Positions 8,099-15,422 of a stretch of DNA of 28,317 nucleotides are shown here, in pieces. Positions within the stretch are counted from its first letter, which is position 1. Each line of letters opens with the position of its first letter. The stretch comes from JBCBSS01 sp039819065 (GTDB taxonomy: Bacteria > Bacteroidota > Bacteroidia > Cytophagales > Cyclobacteriaceae), in the NCBI GenBank assembly GCA_039819065.1, contig JBCBSS010000104.1, positions 1 through 28,317 on the forward strand, written 5' to 3'. The notes below the pieces were generated by a model that saw only the letters and a program-made list of their open reading frames with translations, searched no databases and had not been told where the DNA came from. The position numbers and the translations under genes are program-made.

Positions 8099-8146
8099 CT
8101 TTCGTTTATATCTTTTTTATTAAAATCGCTTTCTAATGAGGTGTAT

Positions 8147-9034
8147 TTAATTGCTCACCTCTTTCACATAGACATCTCCATTGAAAGTCTCGAAATCCAG
8201 CCGTGTGCCACCATTTCTCACTTTCACTCTTGACTTGTCTCCTATTTTGTATTTCACACCTTTGCCCTTATCCCCTTCATATTTCTCTACTTTCGTAGGC
8301 AAGTACTCCAGCTGTTGGATGTTTGTGTAAAATTCCCCGTTAAAGCTTTTGAAGCTCATGTTAGCCGATAGGCCTTGACGGAAATTGGCTTTGATATCAC
8401 CATTGAGTGTGTAGAATTTAGAATCATCGGTTGGGTTTCGGGCGTAATCCAGCACCACGTCGCCGTTGATCGTATGCACATCAGTCCTTCCTGAGATTCC
8501 CGAGATGAATATCCCCCCGTTGATGTTTTTCGCTTCTACCTCTCCTTTGACTTCCTTGATGTTCACATCACCATCGTTGATGGTAGAAATGAAGAGATTC
8601 GTTTGATAGGGTACTTTGATGGTAAAGTCGAAGTTGAAATCATAATCAAAATCGCAATCCTTGTTCCATTGGTAGCCAGTCCATCTTTTCTCGTTCCAGC
8701 GCCCTTTTCCGGGAAAGGCGTTACAAGGATGTTTGATGTAAACCACTATGCTATCTTCTGCCTCTAACACTTCCAGGTCGATTTCTTGTTTACCTTGCTC
8801 TACCCATTCAGCTTTTCGCCCTTTTACCGTTCTCTTAGCTTCTAACACTACCTTATTCCCGCTATAACCTTCCACACTTACGTTGCCATTGATATTAGCC
8901 AGATAGAGCAGGTTCTGCGCAGATGCATCCGCAAAGCTTAATTCCCTGCTTATTTGATTGCTATGTTGTTGGGCACAAGCCGTAATAACTACGGTGTAGA
9001 GCATGCCTGCGAATAATAATTTAAATGCTTTCAT
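8147..9034 (-). CDS. DUF4097-like lipoprotein
   Basis: A 295-residue protein with a lipoprotein-type leader: VVITAC puts the acylated Cys at residue 20. The mature part has an NG-turn ladder (NINGNVSV, INDGDVNI, NINGGIFI, TINGDVVL, TLNGDIKA, SFNGEFYT, TFNGDVYV) that predicts a beta-solenoid. A Cys/Trp-rich insert with CNAFPGKGRWNEKRWTGYQW (about residues 101-120) interrupts the ladder. It is the first exported gene after the anti-sigma gene, 21 bases away, and is a paralogue of the next gene downstream. Anchoring in the outer membrane is likely; a signal-sensing or envelope-protecting job is inference. Confidence 0.8.
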   Translation of the reverse strand: MKAFKLLFAGMLYTVVITACAQQHSNQISRELSFADASAQNLLYLANINGNVSVEGYSGNKVVLEAKRTVKGRKAEWVEQGKQEIDLEVLEAEDSIVVYIKHPCNAFPGKGRWNEKRWTGYQWNKDCDFDYDFNFDFTIKVPYQTNLFISTINDGDVNIKEVKGEVEAKNINGGIFISGISGRTDVHTINGDVVLDYARNPTDDSKFYTLNGDIKANFRQGLSANMSFKSFNGEFYTNIQQLEYLPTKVEKYEGDKGKGVKYKIGDKSRVKVRNGGTRLDFETFNGDVYVKEVSN

Positions 9035-9055
9035 GTTTAGTGTACTTATGGCCGA

Positions 9056-9856
9056 TTAAATCAGCGTTTCAATACTTTCTTCTATTTTGTCTTTCACTTC
9101 CTGAGGTGTATTTTCCTTTTTGAGAATCTCTTTCAACTCATCGACAGATCGCTTTTCTTGTAGTGCTACCATCACCTCAGCCAAGGCCATTTGCACCAAT
9201 GGAGAGTCTTGATGAGTGATGGCCTGTATTAGCCCCTCTCTCACTTTCGGATTATCAGCATATTGGTAGAGTCCTTCTATTGTGGCAAGACGTACATTCA
9301 CATTATCGTCATTGTTCAGTGTTTGCAGCAAGGCTTCTACTACTTTTTCATTCACCCCTACTTCATCGGTCATACTGACCGCCCTCAGCCTATCGCTGAT
9401 TGATTCTTTCTCCAACAGAGTCAACATCATCATTTCCCGCATCTCTTTCATCTCCGCCGATAGTGTTTGGATCTCCTTGGTTTTGCCCTGATTCATGAGA
9501 AAACCTACAGCCAGACCTCCGATTATCAGCGTCAGGCTATATGCTAATCGCACAAAACCTTTACTTAACCCTAGTCTTTCGATCCAGCCGTTGATAACCT
9601 CATTCAGATTGAAGCTCTTAGATGCCATGGCCTTTTCTTCACCAAGCATCTTATAAAAACCGGCATTGAGTTGATCACTTGGTGCTGGCGTTTCAATCTT
9701 GGCGACACCTTTTTTGAGCTGATCAAGGTCAGACAATTCTTCGATCTGAATGATCCCTTGCTCAATATATTCCTCCAACAACCTTTCCTCTTCAGACCCC
9801 AAAAGCTCACCACTGTTGTACTTTAGCATCAGTTCCTTTGCCTTTTCGTTATCCAT
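9056..9856 (-). CDS. Membrane anti-sigma-like protein with periplasmic HEAT repeats
   Basis: A 266-residue single-pass membrane protein. Residues 1-75 form an acidic, helical cytoplasmic segment with a short motif (LMLKYNSGELLGSEEERLLEEY) that resembles the anti-sigma N-terminus common in this phylum. The membrane helix is about 101-121. A Met-rich coiled coil (126-152) leads into helical pairs from 165 to 265, including VRLATIEGLYQYADNPKVREGL and VQMALAEVMVALQEKRSVDELK, which read as HEAT-like repeats. It lies 24 bases after the ECF sigma gene, so it is the natural candidate to hold that sigma inactive. The periplasmic repeats could bind the exported NG-ladder proteins downstream (inference). 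Confidence 0.82.
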   Translation of the reverse strand: MDNEKAKELMLKYNSGELLGSEEERLLEEYIEQGIIQIEELSDLDQLKKGVAKIETPAPSDQLNAGFYKMLGEEKAMASKSFNLNEVINGWIERLGLSKGFVRLAYSLTLIIGGLAVGFLMNQGKTKEIQTLSAEMKEMREMMMLTLLEKESISDRLRAVSMTDEVGVNEKVVEALLQTLNNDDNVNVRLATIEGLYQYADNPKVREGLIQAITHQDSPLVQMALAEVMVALQEKRSVDELKEILKKENTPQEVKDKIEESIETLI

Positions 9857-9880
9857 GATCTTCTATTTTCTATTTCCTTA

Positions 9881-10438
9881 TTATCCATATACCTGCGTGT
9901 GCAGTACCTGGTAAATTTTCTTTAAATCTTTGAGTGCTCTAAAAACTTTTACCTTGACCGCTCCTTCGGAACAGCTCAATACATCACCAATCTCCTTATA
10001 CTTCATACCCTCCAGCTTGCTTAGCGTCAAAATCTCCCTTTTCTCTTGATCCAACCGCTCCATAGCCCGTTTTAAAAGCCTGATATCTTCCTCTTGCTTC
10101 TCCGCTCTATCGGCATCCTTATCTCCTAAGCGGTCTTGCCAATCTTCGATGTCATCTGTCTCGCCCAGTTTATTCTTTCTATAATGATCGTTATTCACAT
10201 TTCTAGAGATATGAAACATCCATGTCTTGAACTGACCATCCCCTTTAAAACTGTGCTTATATTTCAGAATCCTGACGAAGACATTTTGCACCAAATCCTC
10301 ACTTAGCTCAGCGTTGTGACTCATGTTGTAGAAAAAGCCAAAGAGCACCTTTTTATGTCTTTCGAAGAGCAACCCCAGTTTATCCAGATCACCTTCTTTT
10401 ACTTTTAGCATTAATGCGTTGTCTGAAATTGATTCCAA
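9881..10438 (-). CDS. ECF-type RNA polymerase sigma factor
   Basis: A 185-residue sigma-70 family factor of the extracytoplasmic-function group. Region 2 spans about residues 24-90 and includes SEDLVQNVFVRILKYKHSFK and the promoter-melting segment FKTWMFHISRNVNNDHYRK. A charged linker (95-120) is followed by region 4 (about 126-178) with LDQEKREILTLSKLEGMKYK and the DNA-binding helix EGAVKVKVFRALKDLKK. No region 1 or 3 is present, as expected for ECF. It heads an operon with an anti-sigma gene and three exported proteins. A TGTAACC-like motif lies upstream and may be its own recognition site. Confidence 0.95.
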   Translation of the reverse strand: MESISDNALMLKVKEGDLDKLGLLFERHKKVLFGFFYNMSHNAELSEDLVQNVFVRILKYKHSFKGDGQFKTWMFHISRNVNNDHYRKNKLGETDDIEDWQDRLGDKDADRAEKQEEDIRLLKRAMERLDQEKREILTLSKLEGMKYKEIGDVLSCSEGAVKVKVFRALKDLKKIYQVLHTQVYG

Positions 10439-10466
10439 ATGCTAGCTTTGTTTAATCAAACAGGGA

Positions 10467-10492
10467 AACTCGGCCACCCTGAAATGGTTACA
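10467..10492 (-). promoter_or_regulatory. Possible self-recognised ECF promoter
   Basis: On the minus strand TGTAACC (10492-10486) is followed after 13 bases by CGAGTT (10472-10467), about 30 bases before the sigma start codon. The first part resembles the AAC-containing -35 element of many ECF promoters. The spacing is short and the second half is weak, so this is only a candidate. Confidence 0.22.
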
Positions 10493-10596
10493 TATTCGTT
10501 GAGAAAATTCTTAACAAAAATGTATTGGTCTGATAATTAACAATTTAAGAACTAAAATTAACCTGAGTTTTGACATACGACTGATGAAGTTTCGAG

Positions 10597-10736
10597 CAAA
10601 ACATTTAAAAAGCAGTCTTTTCGAACCTGAGAGAAATCTTTCTTGGTAAAATGCGTGGCAGAACAACGGCAATTCATTCTTAATTGAGAAAGATATCTCC
10701 GTTTCACTGCGATATGACTGTTTTTTTAATGTTTTG
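10597..10736. repeat. MITE-like element E3
   Basis: A 140-bp segment with near-perfect inverted ends: caaaacatt (10597-10605) and aatgttttg (10728-10736), each followed inward by an A- or T-run and then agtc-type motifs. Read on the minus strand its core is gtcatatcg, gagatatct, aagattt and tcgaaaagac, in the same order as element E2. It is therefore an inverted-orientation relative of E2, and the two bracket the sigma operon. Confidence 0.7.
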
Positions 10737-10807
10737 TCTCTTGTTTATGTTGACTCAATTTAAAATTAAGGCAGGTATTACAAGTGCTTGTAGCAGAGTG
10801 AGTTTTT

Positions 10808-11599
10808 ATGGAAGAGTTTCTTAATACAGATTTTTTGGAGGCCTCTAATTTCGTAAGGCTTTCTGCCATACTATTCGTTGTAGTATTCCTGAGATATTTG
10901 ATTGTATCAGGGGTGTTCCATTACACATTTTATGTGCTGTTCAAAGGGCGGTTCGGTCATCGCATCATTAATGCTAAACCTAAACAGCAGACACAAGTCA
11001 GGAAAGAGGTCACATGGTCGGCTATCACGTCCTTCATTTTTGCCATTTCTGGTGTTTTGATGGTTGTAGCCTGGCAACAAGATCTTACGGCCATTTATAC
11101 AGATTTTTCTAGCTACCCCTGGTGGTATATCCCTATTAGCCTGTTTATAGCACTATTTATCCACGAGACCTACTATTACTGGTTACATCGTTGGATGCAC
11201 ATACCGAAAGTATATCGGATCATGCACAAGGTGCACCACGATAGCATCGAAACGTCATCGCTGACTTCTTTTTCTTTTCACCCTTTAGAATCTGTGCTTC
11301 AGGCCATCGTCGTTCCGCTCATAGCGCTGTTTCTACCCATGCATATTTATGTGCTACTGCTGATGTTAGTGATCATGACACTATCAGGCACACTCAATCA
11401 TGCTGGGGTAGAATTGTTTCCCAAAGGGTGGGAAAAGCATCGGTTGGGAAAATGGCTAATCGGCGCCACGCACCATGATGAGCACCATAAAAAGTTTCGT
11501 TATAACTTCGGGCTCTACTTCACTTTCTGGGATAAATGGATGAAAACCGAAAGTCCTGAATTCGAACATAACTTTCGTAAAATGACCAAAACCGAATGA
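10808..11599 (+). CDS. Sterol desaturase / fatty acid hydroxylase family protein
   Basis: A 263-residue integral membrane di-iron enzyme. The characteristic histidine clusters are all present: HETYYYWLHRWMH (H119, H127, H131), HKVHH (H140, H143, H144) and THHDEHH (H222, H223, H226, H227), plus H198 in GTLNHAG. Hydrophobic segments at about 17-45, 70-92, 105-120 and 165-192 place the iron site on the cytoplasmic side. The family hydroxylates or desaturates lipids, including carotenoids, sterols and fatty acids. The substrate here cannot be decided, and no carotenoid or sterol gene is adjacent. The stop codon coincides with the left end of dispersed repeat B. Confidence 0.9.
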   Translation: MEEFLNTDFLEASNFVRLSAILFVVVFLRYLIVSGVFHYTFYVLFKGRFGHRIINAKPKQQTQVRKEVTWSAITSFIFAISGVLMVVAWQQDLTAIYTDFSSYPWWYIPISLFIALFIHETYYYWLHRWMHIPKVYRIMHKVHHDSIETSSLTSFSFHPLESVLQAIVVPLIALFLPMHIYVLLLMLVIMTLSGTLNHAGVELFPKGWEKHRLGKWLIGATHHDEHHKKFRYNFGLYFTFWDKWMKTESPEFEHNFRKMTKTE

Positions 11600-11705
11600 A
11601 TGGTATAAACCCCAGGGTAGAACCCTGAACCCAAGCTTCTGGGCAAAGTCACGAGGAATTAAAACACGACCTTCCGGTCTGCCGAAGCTTTAGCGAAGGC
11701 AGATT
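11599..11705 (+). repeat. Dispersed repeat family 2, copy B
   Basis: This 107-bp segment is the counterpart of copy A (6018-6118) in opposite orientation, and it contains the same gaggaattaaa and ctgccgaagctttagcgaag blocks. It fills the whole gap between two convergent genes: its first base is the last base of the hydroxylase TGA stop, and its last bases supply the TAA stop of the LVIVD gene. Internal complementary stretches could fold and terminate both transcripts. Confidence 0.75.
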
Positions 11706-12459
11706 AAGGTTGTGCCGCTATAAAACTCAAGGAATCGAGATTGATTTCTTGGTCATACAGGTATTGGGCAAGTCCGTCATTTCCAACTAGCATGAGTTGC
11801 CCGTTAAACGGTATGACATCATAAGCATGAATATCATCGAAATGTGCTACCTGATTATTACTGATATCCAATGGGTCAGAAGCATCAAATACCTTAAGTC
11901 CATCGTCGCCATCGCATAGAAAAAGAACACCTTGATCAATACCGAGACCATGTGGATTGTGCATTTGATATTCAGCCACCAGGAAAGGGTTACTCAAATC
12001 TTCAATATCAACCACTTGTAATACATTAGTGAATCGCTGACAGTTATTGCCTGATCGCAACGTCACATAAGCATACTTACCTTCTACCACCACTGGATCA
12101 CAGCTTACTACATGCTGATATTCACTGATATATTGAGGATTGTCAGGATCTGCTATGTCATAGATAAACATACCTGCTTGTGCACCTATAAACAGCTTAT
12201 CTCCTTTAGGAAAGATGGTTTCTATACCAAATCCAATTTGTGCAGTAGTCACCTTCTCAGTTTCAGCAGGGTTCGTGACGTCAAACACATTTAAGCTTTG
12301 ATTATCCACGGTGTAGAGACGGTCACCACTAACAGCAAATCGTGCCAATGAGCCCCCCACACCAGTTACTCCAGGGGCAACTGACGCCAATTCGTTGGAA
12401 TCCTCACAGGCAGTAAATATGATGAGAATACTAATTAAAATATACTTAGAAGCTTTCAT
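11704..12459 (-). CDS. LVIVD-repeat lipoprotein, beta-propeller type
   Basis: A 251-residue surface or periplasmic lipoprotein. The leader ends IIFTAC with Cys18 as the lipidation site. The mature part has repeated strands of the LVIVD type, such as GDRLYTVDNQSLNVFDVTNP, GDKLFIGAQAGMFIYDIADP and NVLQVVDIEDLSNPFLVAEY, each about 40 residues long, consistent with a beta-propeller. The HNPHGLGID and HAYDVIP segments are usual for the family. Function is unknown in general. The last codons (AAQP and stop) fall in dispersed repeat B, so the original C-terminus may have been altered by repeat insertion. It is 6 bases downstream of a related lipoprotein gene and probably in one operon with it. Confidence 0.82.
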   Translation of the reverse strand: MKASKYILISILIIFTACEDSNELASVAPGVTGVGGSLARFAVSGDRLYTVDNQSLNVFDVTNPAETEKVTTAQIGFGIETIFPKGDKLFIGAQAGMFIYDIADPDNPQYISEYQHVVSCDPVVVEGKYAYVTLRSGNNCQRFTNVLQVVDIEDLSNPFLVAEYQMHNPHGLGIDQGVLFLCDGDDGLKVFDASDPLDISNNQVAHFDDIHAYDVIPFNGQLMLVGNDGLAQYLYDQEINLDSLSFIAAQP

Positions 12460-12465
12460 GTCGAT

Positions 12466-12969
12466 TTAGTTTTTTTCTTTCCAACCAGTTAGAATAAGAT
12501 CAGGGTTTTCAGGTTCGCAATACCAGCCGTCGGGGGCGCAGAGGTTTTGCGGGAAAACATTCTCATTGCGCTTGACCACTTTGATATTCTGAATGACTGA
12601 GATATCCAATACCACTAAATCAACCACATTGTCCACAAATAAGAAATTGTCTTTGACGGCGATATCCAAGTTGCCCGGTACCTTAATGAACCTCAGGTTT
12701 TGTGGGTTCCTAGGATTGATGTTGTTGAAAATGTGGACACCTTGTCCCACTTCGTTGATAAACATCAGATTACCAAACCTGTAAATTTTACCGGGATGTT
12801 GTAGAGGGCGAGGGTCAGTCACTTCGATTGAAGCGTTTAATTCCTCTCTGGTCATGAAGATGGGCTCGAAGTTCGAGTCGTTAATGATTGGCTCTTCTTC
12901 TACAAAATAAAGACACCCTTGTAGGGTAAATAAAAGGGACAGGAATAATAAGATGTAAGTCTTTTTCAT
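12466..12969 (-). CDS. Short LVIVD-related lipoprotein
   Basis: A 167-residue lipoprotein with the leader ending LFTLQGC (Cys19). The central part, GKIYRFGNLMFINEVGQGVH, then NINPRNPQNLRFIKVPGN and DNFLFVDNVVDLVVLDIS, contains about two LVIVD-like blades. The C-terminus holds CAPDGWYCEP, a likely disulfide. It has too few blades for a closed propeller, so it may assemble with the larger LVIVD protein encoded 6 bases downstream. The ATG at 12969 gives a good signal peptide. No function can be assigned. Confidence 0.78.
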   Translation of the reverse strand: MKKTYILLFLSLLFTLQGCLYFVEEEPIINDSNFEPIFMTREELNASIEVTDPRPLQHPGKIYRFGNLMFINEVGQGVHIFNNINPRNPQNLRFIKVPGNLDIAVKDNFLFVDNVVDLVVLDISVIQNIKVVKRNENVFPQNLCAPDGWYCEPENPDLILTGWKEKN

Positions 12970-13133
12970 GCGTTTAAGGTTAATTTCCCAAATACTTAAT
13001 GTTTAGTTAGCCCCGCAAGTACCTGTCCCTTCAATTACGTTAGACCCAGCTTCTCTCTGAAGGGTTGGAAACTTATCTTTACTTTTAATCTGACTAGAAT
13101 AAAGAAGCAAAACATCAAACTGAAAGTGGTGTC

Positions 13134-14186
13134 ATGGAACAATATGATGTGATAGTAATTGGTGGTGGTCAAAGCGGCCTGGCCATGGGCTATTTTCTTC
13201 GGCGAACAGGATTTAAATACATCCTTCTTGATGAACAAAATACTGCCGGAGGTGCTTGGATACATGGTTGGGATTCACTGAAATTGTTCTCTCCGGCAGA
13301 GCATAACGCACTACCGGGTTGGCCCATGCCCAAACAACCAGGTCATGAATATCCGACTAAAGATCATGTCATCAATTACCTTGAAGAATATGAGAAAAAG
13401 TATAAACTATCGGTTCAAAGGCCTGTCAAGGTAGAACAGGTAAACTATGTAAACCAGCAATTTCAGCTCAGTACATCAGTTGGTCAATTACAAACCAAAA
13501 CGTTGGTCAGTGCTACTGGCAGTTGGGCTAACCCTTATACCCCAGAATATGAAGGACTATCTTCTTTCGAAGGATTGCAGGTTCATTCTGCCTTCTATGA
13601 GAGTCCAGAAAAGTTTGCTGACCAGCATGTGCTGGTCATTGGAGGAGGAAATTCAGGTGCACAGATACTCGCCGAAGTTTCTAAGGTCGCTAATACTACT
13701 TGGATCACATTAACAGAACCCAAACTTCTCCCTGATGAAGTAGATGGCCGTTATCTGTTCGAGTTTGCCACCAAGCAATACAAAGCCAGAATGGAAGGAA
13801 AGGATATCAAGCCTGCCGGTGGCCTTGGAGATGTGGTGATGGTAGACTCAGTAAAAGAGGCCAGAAGCCGGAACGTGCTGCATAGCAAGAGGCCTTTTAG
13901 GTCATTTTACGATAAGGGTGTAATATGGCCCGACGGCTCTCAAACGCCTATTGATGCTGTGATCTGGTGTACCGGTTTCAAAGCTTCGCTGAATCACCTG
14001 GATGGCCTTAACCTCAGAAATGAAAACGGCAAAATAGATACAAAAGGAACCCAAGCGATCAATCAACCAGGATTATGGCTTGTGGGTTACGGTTCATGGA
14101 CGGGCTATGCTTCTGCCACTTTAATTGGTGTGGGAAGAACAGCCAGGCAAACCGTCAAAGAAATTCAGGCTTATCTGCAGCAATAA
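13134..14186 (+). CDS. FAD/NAD(P)-dependent monooxygenase, ArsO-like
   Basis: A 350-residue flavoprotein. An N-terminal FAD fingerprint (DVIVIGGGQSG, 5-15) and a second dinucleotide fold (HVLVIGGGNSG, 165-175) mark the two-Rossmann flavin monooxygenase group. The conserved block WDSLKLFSPAEHNALPGWPM (46-65) is very like ArsO-type proteins found in arsenic resistance operons. The C-terminus has WCTGF and GYGSWTGYASATLIG, typical of this class. No arsR, arsC or arsenite pump is next to it, so a role in arsenic metabolism is not supported by context. It probably uses NADPH to oxidise a small molecule. Confidence 0.88.
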   Translation: MEQYDVIVIGGGQSGLAMGYFLRRTGFKYILLDEQNTAGGAWIHGWDSLKLFSPAEHNALPGWPMPKQPGHEYPTKDHVINYLEEYEKKYKLSVQRPVKVEQVNYVNQQFQLSTSVGQLQTKTLVSATGSWANPYTPEYEGLSSFEGLQVHSAFYESPEKFADQHVLVIGGGNSGAQILAEVSKVANTTWITLTEPKLLPDEVDGRYLFEFATKQYKARMEGKDIKPAGGLGDVVMVDSVKEARSRNVLHSKRPFRSFYDKGVIWPDGSQTPIDAVIWCTGFKASLNHLDGLNLRNENGKIDTKGTQAINQPGLWLVGYGSWTGYASATLIGVGRTARQTVKEIQAYLQQ

Positions 14187-14193
14187 GATTAGG

Positions 14194-14751
14194 CTATCCT
14201 TTCCATTTAATATTACACCCGACACTTGGTATCTGATTCTCGCCTACTGGATTCCCCTTCAGCATATCATCCAGTGCATTGCGGATATCTTTACCTGACA
14301 ATTCTATTTCATTGCCCGGACGACTATCATCGAGTTGTCCTCGGTAAACCAATTGCATCTCCTTATCAAAAATGTAAAAGTCTGGTGTACAGGCAGCGTT
14401 ATATTGTCTTGCCACCGTTTGTGTTTCATCATACAGATAAGGAAATGGATACTGAAATTTCCTTGCCTCTTCGTGCATCAGTTCGGGAGAATCTTCCGGA
14501 TAGTTTTCTACATCGTTGGAGCTTATAGCGATAAAGGAAATATCTTCAGGAATATAGTCATTGGCCAGTCTTACCAACTCTTCTCTGATATGCTTGACGT
14601 AAGGACAGTGATTGCATATAAACATGATGACGGTGGCTTTGTCAGATTTAAGCTCGTCGAGGCTCAGTTTTCTGTCCGAAACTGTATCCAAGAGCTCAAA
14701 ATCGGGAGCTTCCGTACCAAGTTCAACCATATTGGAAGGTGTAAGTGCCAT
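14194..14751 (-). CDS. Thioredoxin-fold protein with CNHC motif
   Basis: A 185-residue AhpC/TSA-like thioredoxin-fold protein. The active site reads FICNHCPYVKHI with Cys46 and Cys49; the CNHC spacing marks a family separate from classical thioredoxin (CGPC). Features after it, SSNDVENYPEDSPELMHEEA and VARQYNAACTPDFYIFD with the cis-Pro in TP, match the redoxin fold. No signal peptide is present, so it is cytoplasmic. It faces the flavoprotein gene 3'-to-3' with 7 bases between and diverges from the phosphoesterase gene. It is probably a peroxiredoxin-like or thiol reductase; its partner is unknown. Confidence 0.88.
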   Translation of the reverse strand: MALTPSNMVELGTEAPDFELLDTVSDRKLSLDELKSDKATVIMFICNHCPYVKHIREELVRLANDYIPEDISFIAISSNDVENYPEDSPELMHEEARKFQYPFPYLYDETQTVARQYNAACTPDFYIFDKEMQLVYRGQLDDSRPGNEIELSGKDIRNALDDMLKGNPVGENQIPSVGCNIKWKG

Positions 14752-14774
14752 ATTAATGCTGGTTATGTTGTATT

Positions 14775-14802
14775 CAAATTTAACTAAATAAGTGCTAAAA
14801 CC
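14775..14802 (-). promoter_or_regulatory. Bacteroidota-type promoter for the CNHC redoxin
   Basis: On the minus strand TAAATTTG (14782-14775) fits the TAnnTTTG -7 box exactly. The upstream TTTTA near 14800-14795 is a weak -33 element. The box lies 24-31 bases before the start codon, giving a short leader. Confidence 0.4.
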
Positions 14803-14873
14803 TCTTGGTCGCTGAGCATAAGAAAGTAAGCTTAATCAACTACCTTAGCCGCGGTATTTCTACTTTACAGCAT

Positions 14874-15371
14874 ATGAAAATTGGCCTAATTTCAGATACG
14901 CATAGTTATCTGGATGACAAAGTTTTTAGTTACTTCGATAAATGCGATGAGGTGTGGCATGCAGGCGATATCGGATCAATAGATGTGGCGGATAAGCTAT
15001 CAGATTTCAAGCCTTTTAAAGCTGTATACGGTAATATTGATGGTCATGATATCAGAAACCAGTACCCTGAACATTTACAATTCGAATGTGCCGGATCAAA
15101 AGTCTGGATAACCCATATTGGCGGCTACCCTCCAAAATATACACCGGCCATGAAAAAACTGCTGGCTGAGCATACGCCTGATCTTTTCATCTGTGGGCAT
15201 TCCCATATCCTTAAAGTGATGTCAGATCCTAAAATGAATAATCTATTGCATATGAACCCAGGAGCTGCGGGGAAGCATGGGTTTCACAAAATCAGGACAC
15301 TCTTACGATTTGAAATCAACGAAGGGAAAATCGGGCAGGTTCAGGCCATCGAGCTTGGGAAAAGAGCATAA
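14874..15371 (+). CDS. YfcE-type metallophosphoesterase
   Basis: A 165-residue metal-dependent phosphodiesterase of the YfcE/MJ0936 group. I chose the ATG at 14874 because the protein then begins MKIGLISDTH, the normal start of the fold; a longer frame upstream adds 23 unrelated residues. Metal ligands are all visible: D8 and H10 (SDTH), D32 (AGDIG), N54 (GNID), H81 (ITHIGG), and H109 and H111 (GHSH). The family cleaves phosphodiester bonds of small substrates; the physiological one is unknown. The stop codon overlaps the A-tract of a terminator serving the next gene on the other strand. Confidence 0.92.
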   Translation: MKIGLISDTHSYLDDKVFSYFDKCDEVWHAGDIGSIDVADKLSDFKPFKAVYGNIDGHDIRNQYPEHLQFECAGSKVWITHIGGYPPKYTPAMKKLLAEHTPDLFICGHSHILKVMSDPKMNNLLHMNPGAAGKHGFHKIRTLLRFEINEGKIGQVQAIELGKRA

Positions 15372-15398
15372 AAAAACCGTCACTTTTAGGTGACGGTT
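15371..15398 (-). terminator. Intrinsic terminator of the histone-like gene
   Basis: The arms aaccgtcac (15375-15383) and gtgacggtt (15390-15398) form a 9-bp stem with a 6-base loop. On the minus strand the stem is followed by T's (complement of 15371-15376), so it ends transcription of the Lys/Ala-rich gene. On the + strand the stem lacks a strong T-tract. Confidence 0.8.
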
Positions 15399-15422
15399 GT
15401 GATATATCGTGCTAATAGCTAC

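Larger units (their letters stand above)
10439..10807. other. 369-base intergenic region between sigma operon and hydroxylase
   Basis: The region separates two divergent genes. It contains the possible ECF promoter and the 140-bp element E3; the remaining bases show no reading frame or hairpin that I can support. Confidence 0.5.

Noticed and set aside
13134..14186. Arsenic resistance operon based on the ArsO-like flavoprotein
   Set aside because: No arsR, arsB, arsC or arsM-like gene is adjacent, so the substrate is left open.
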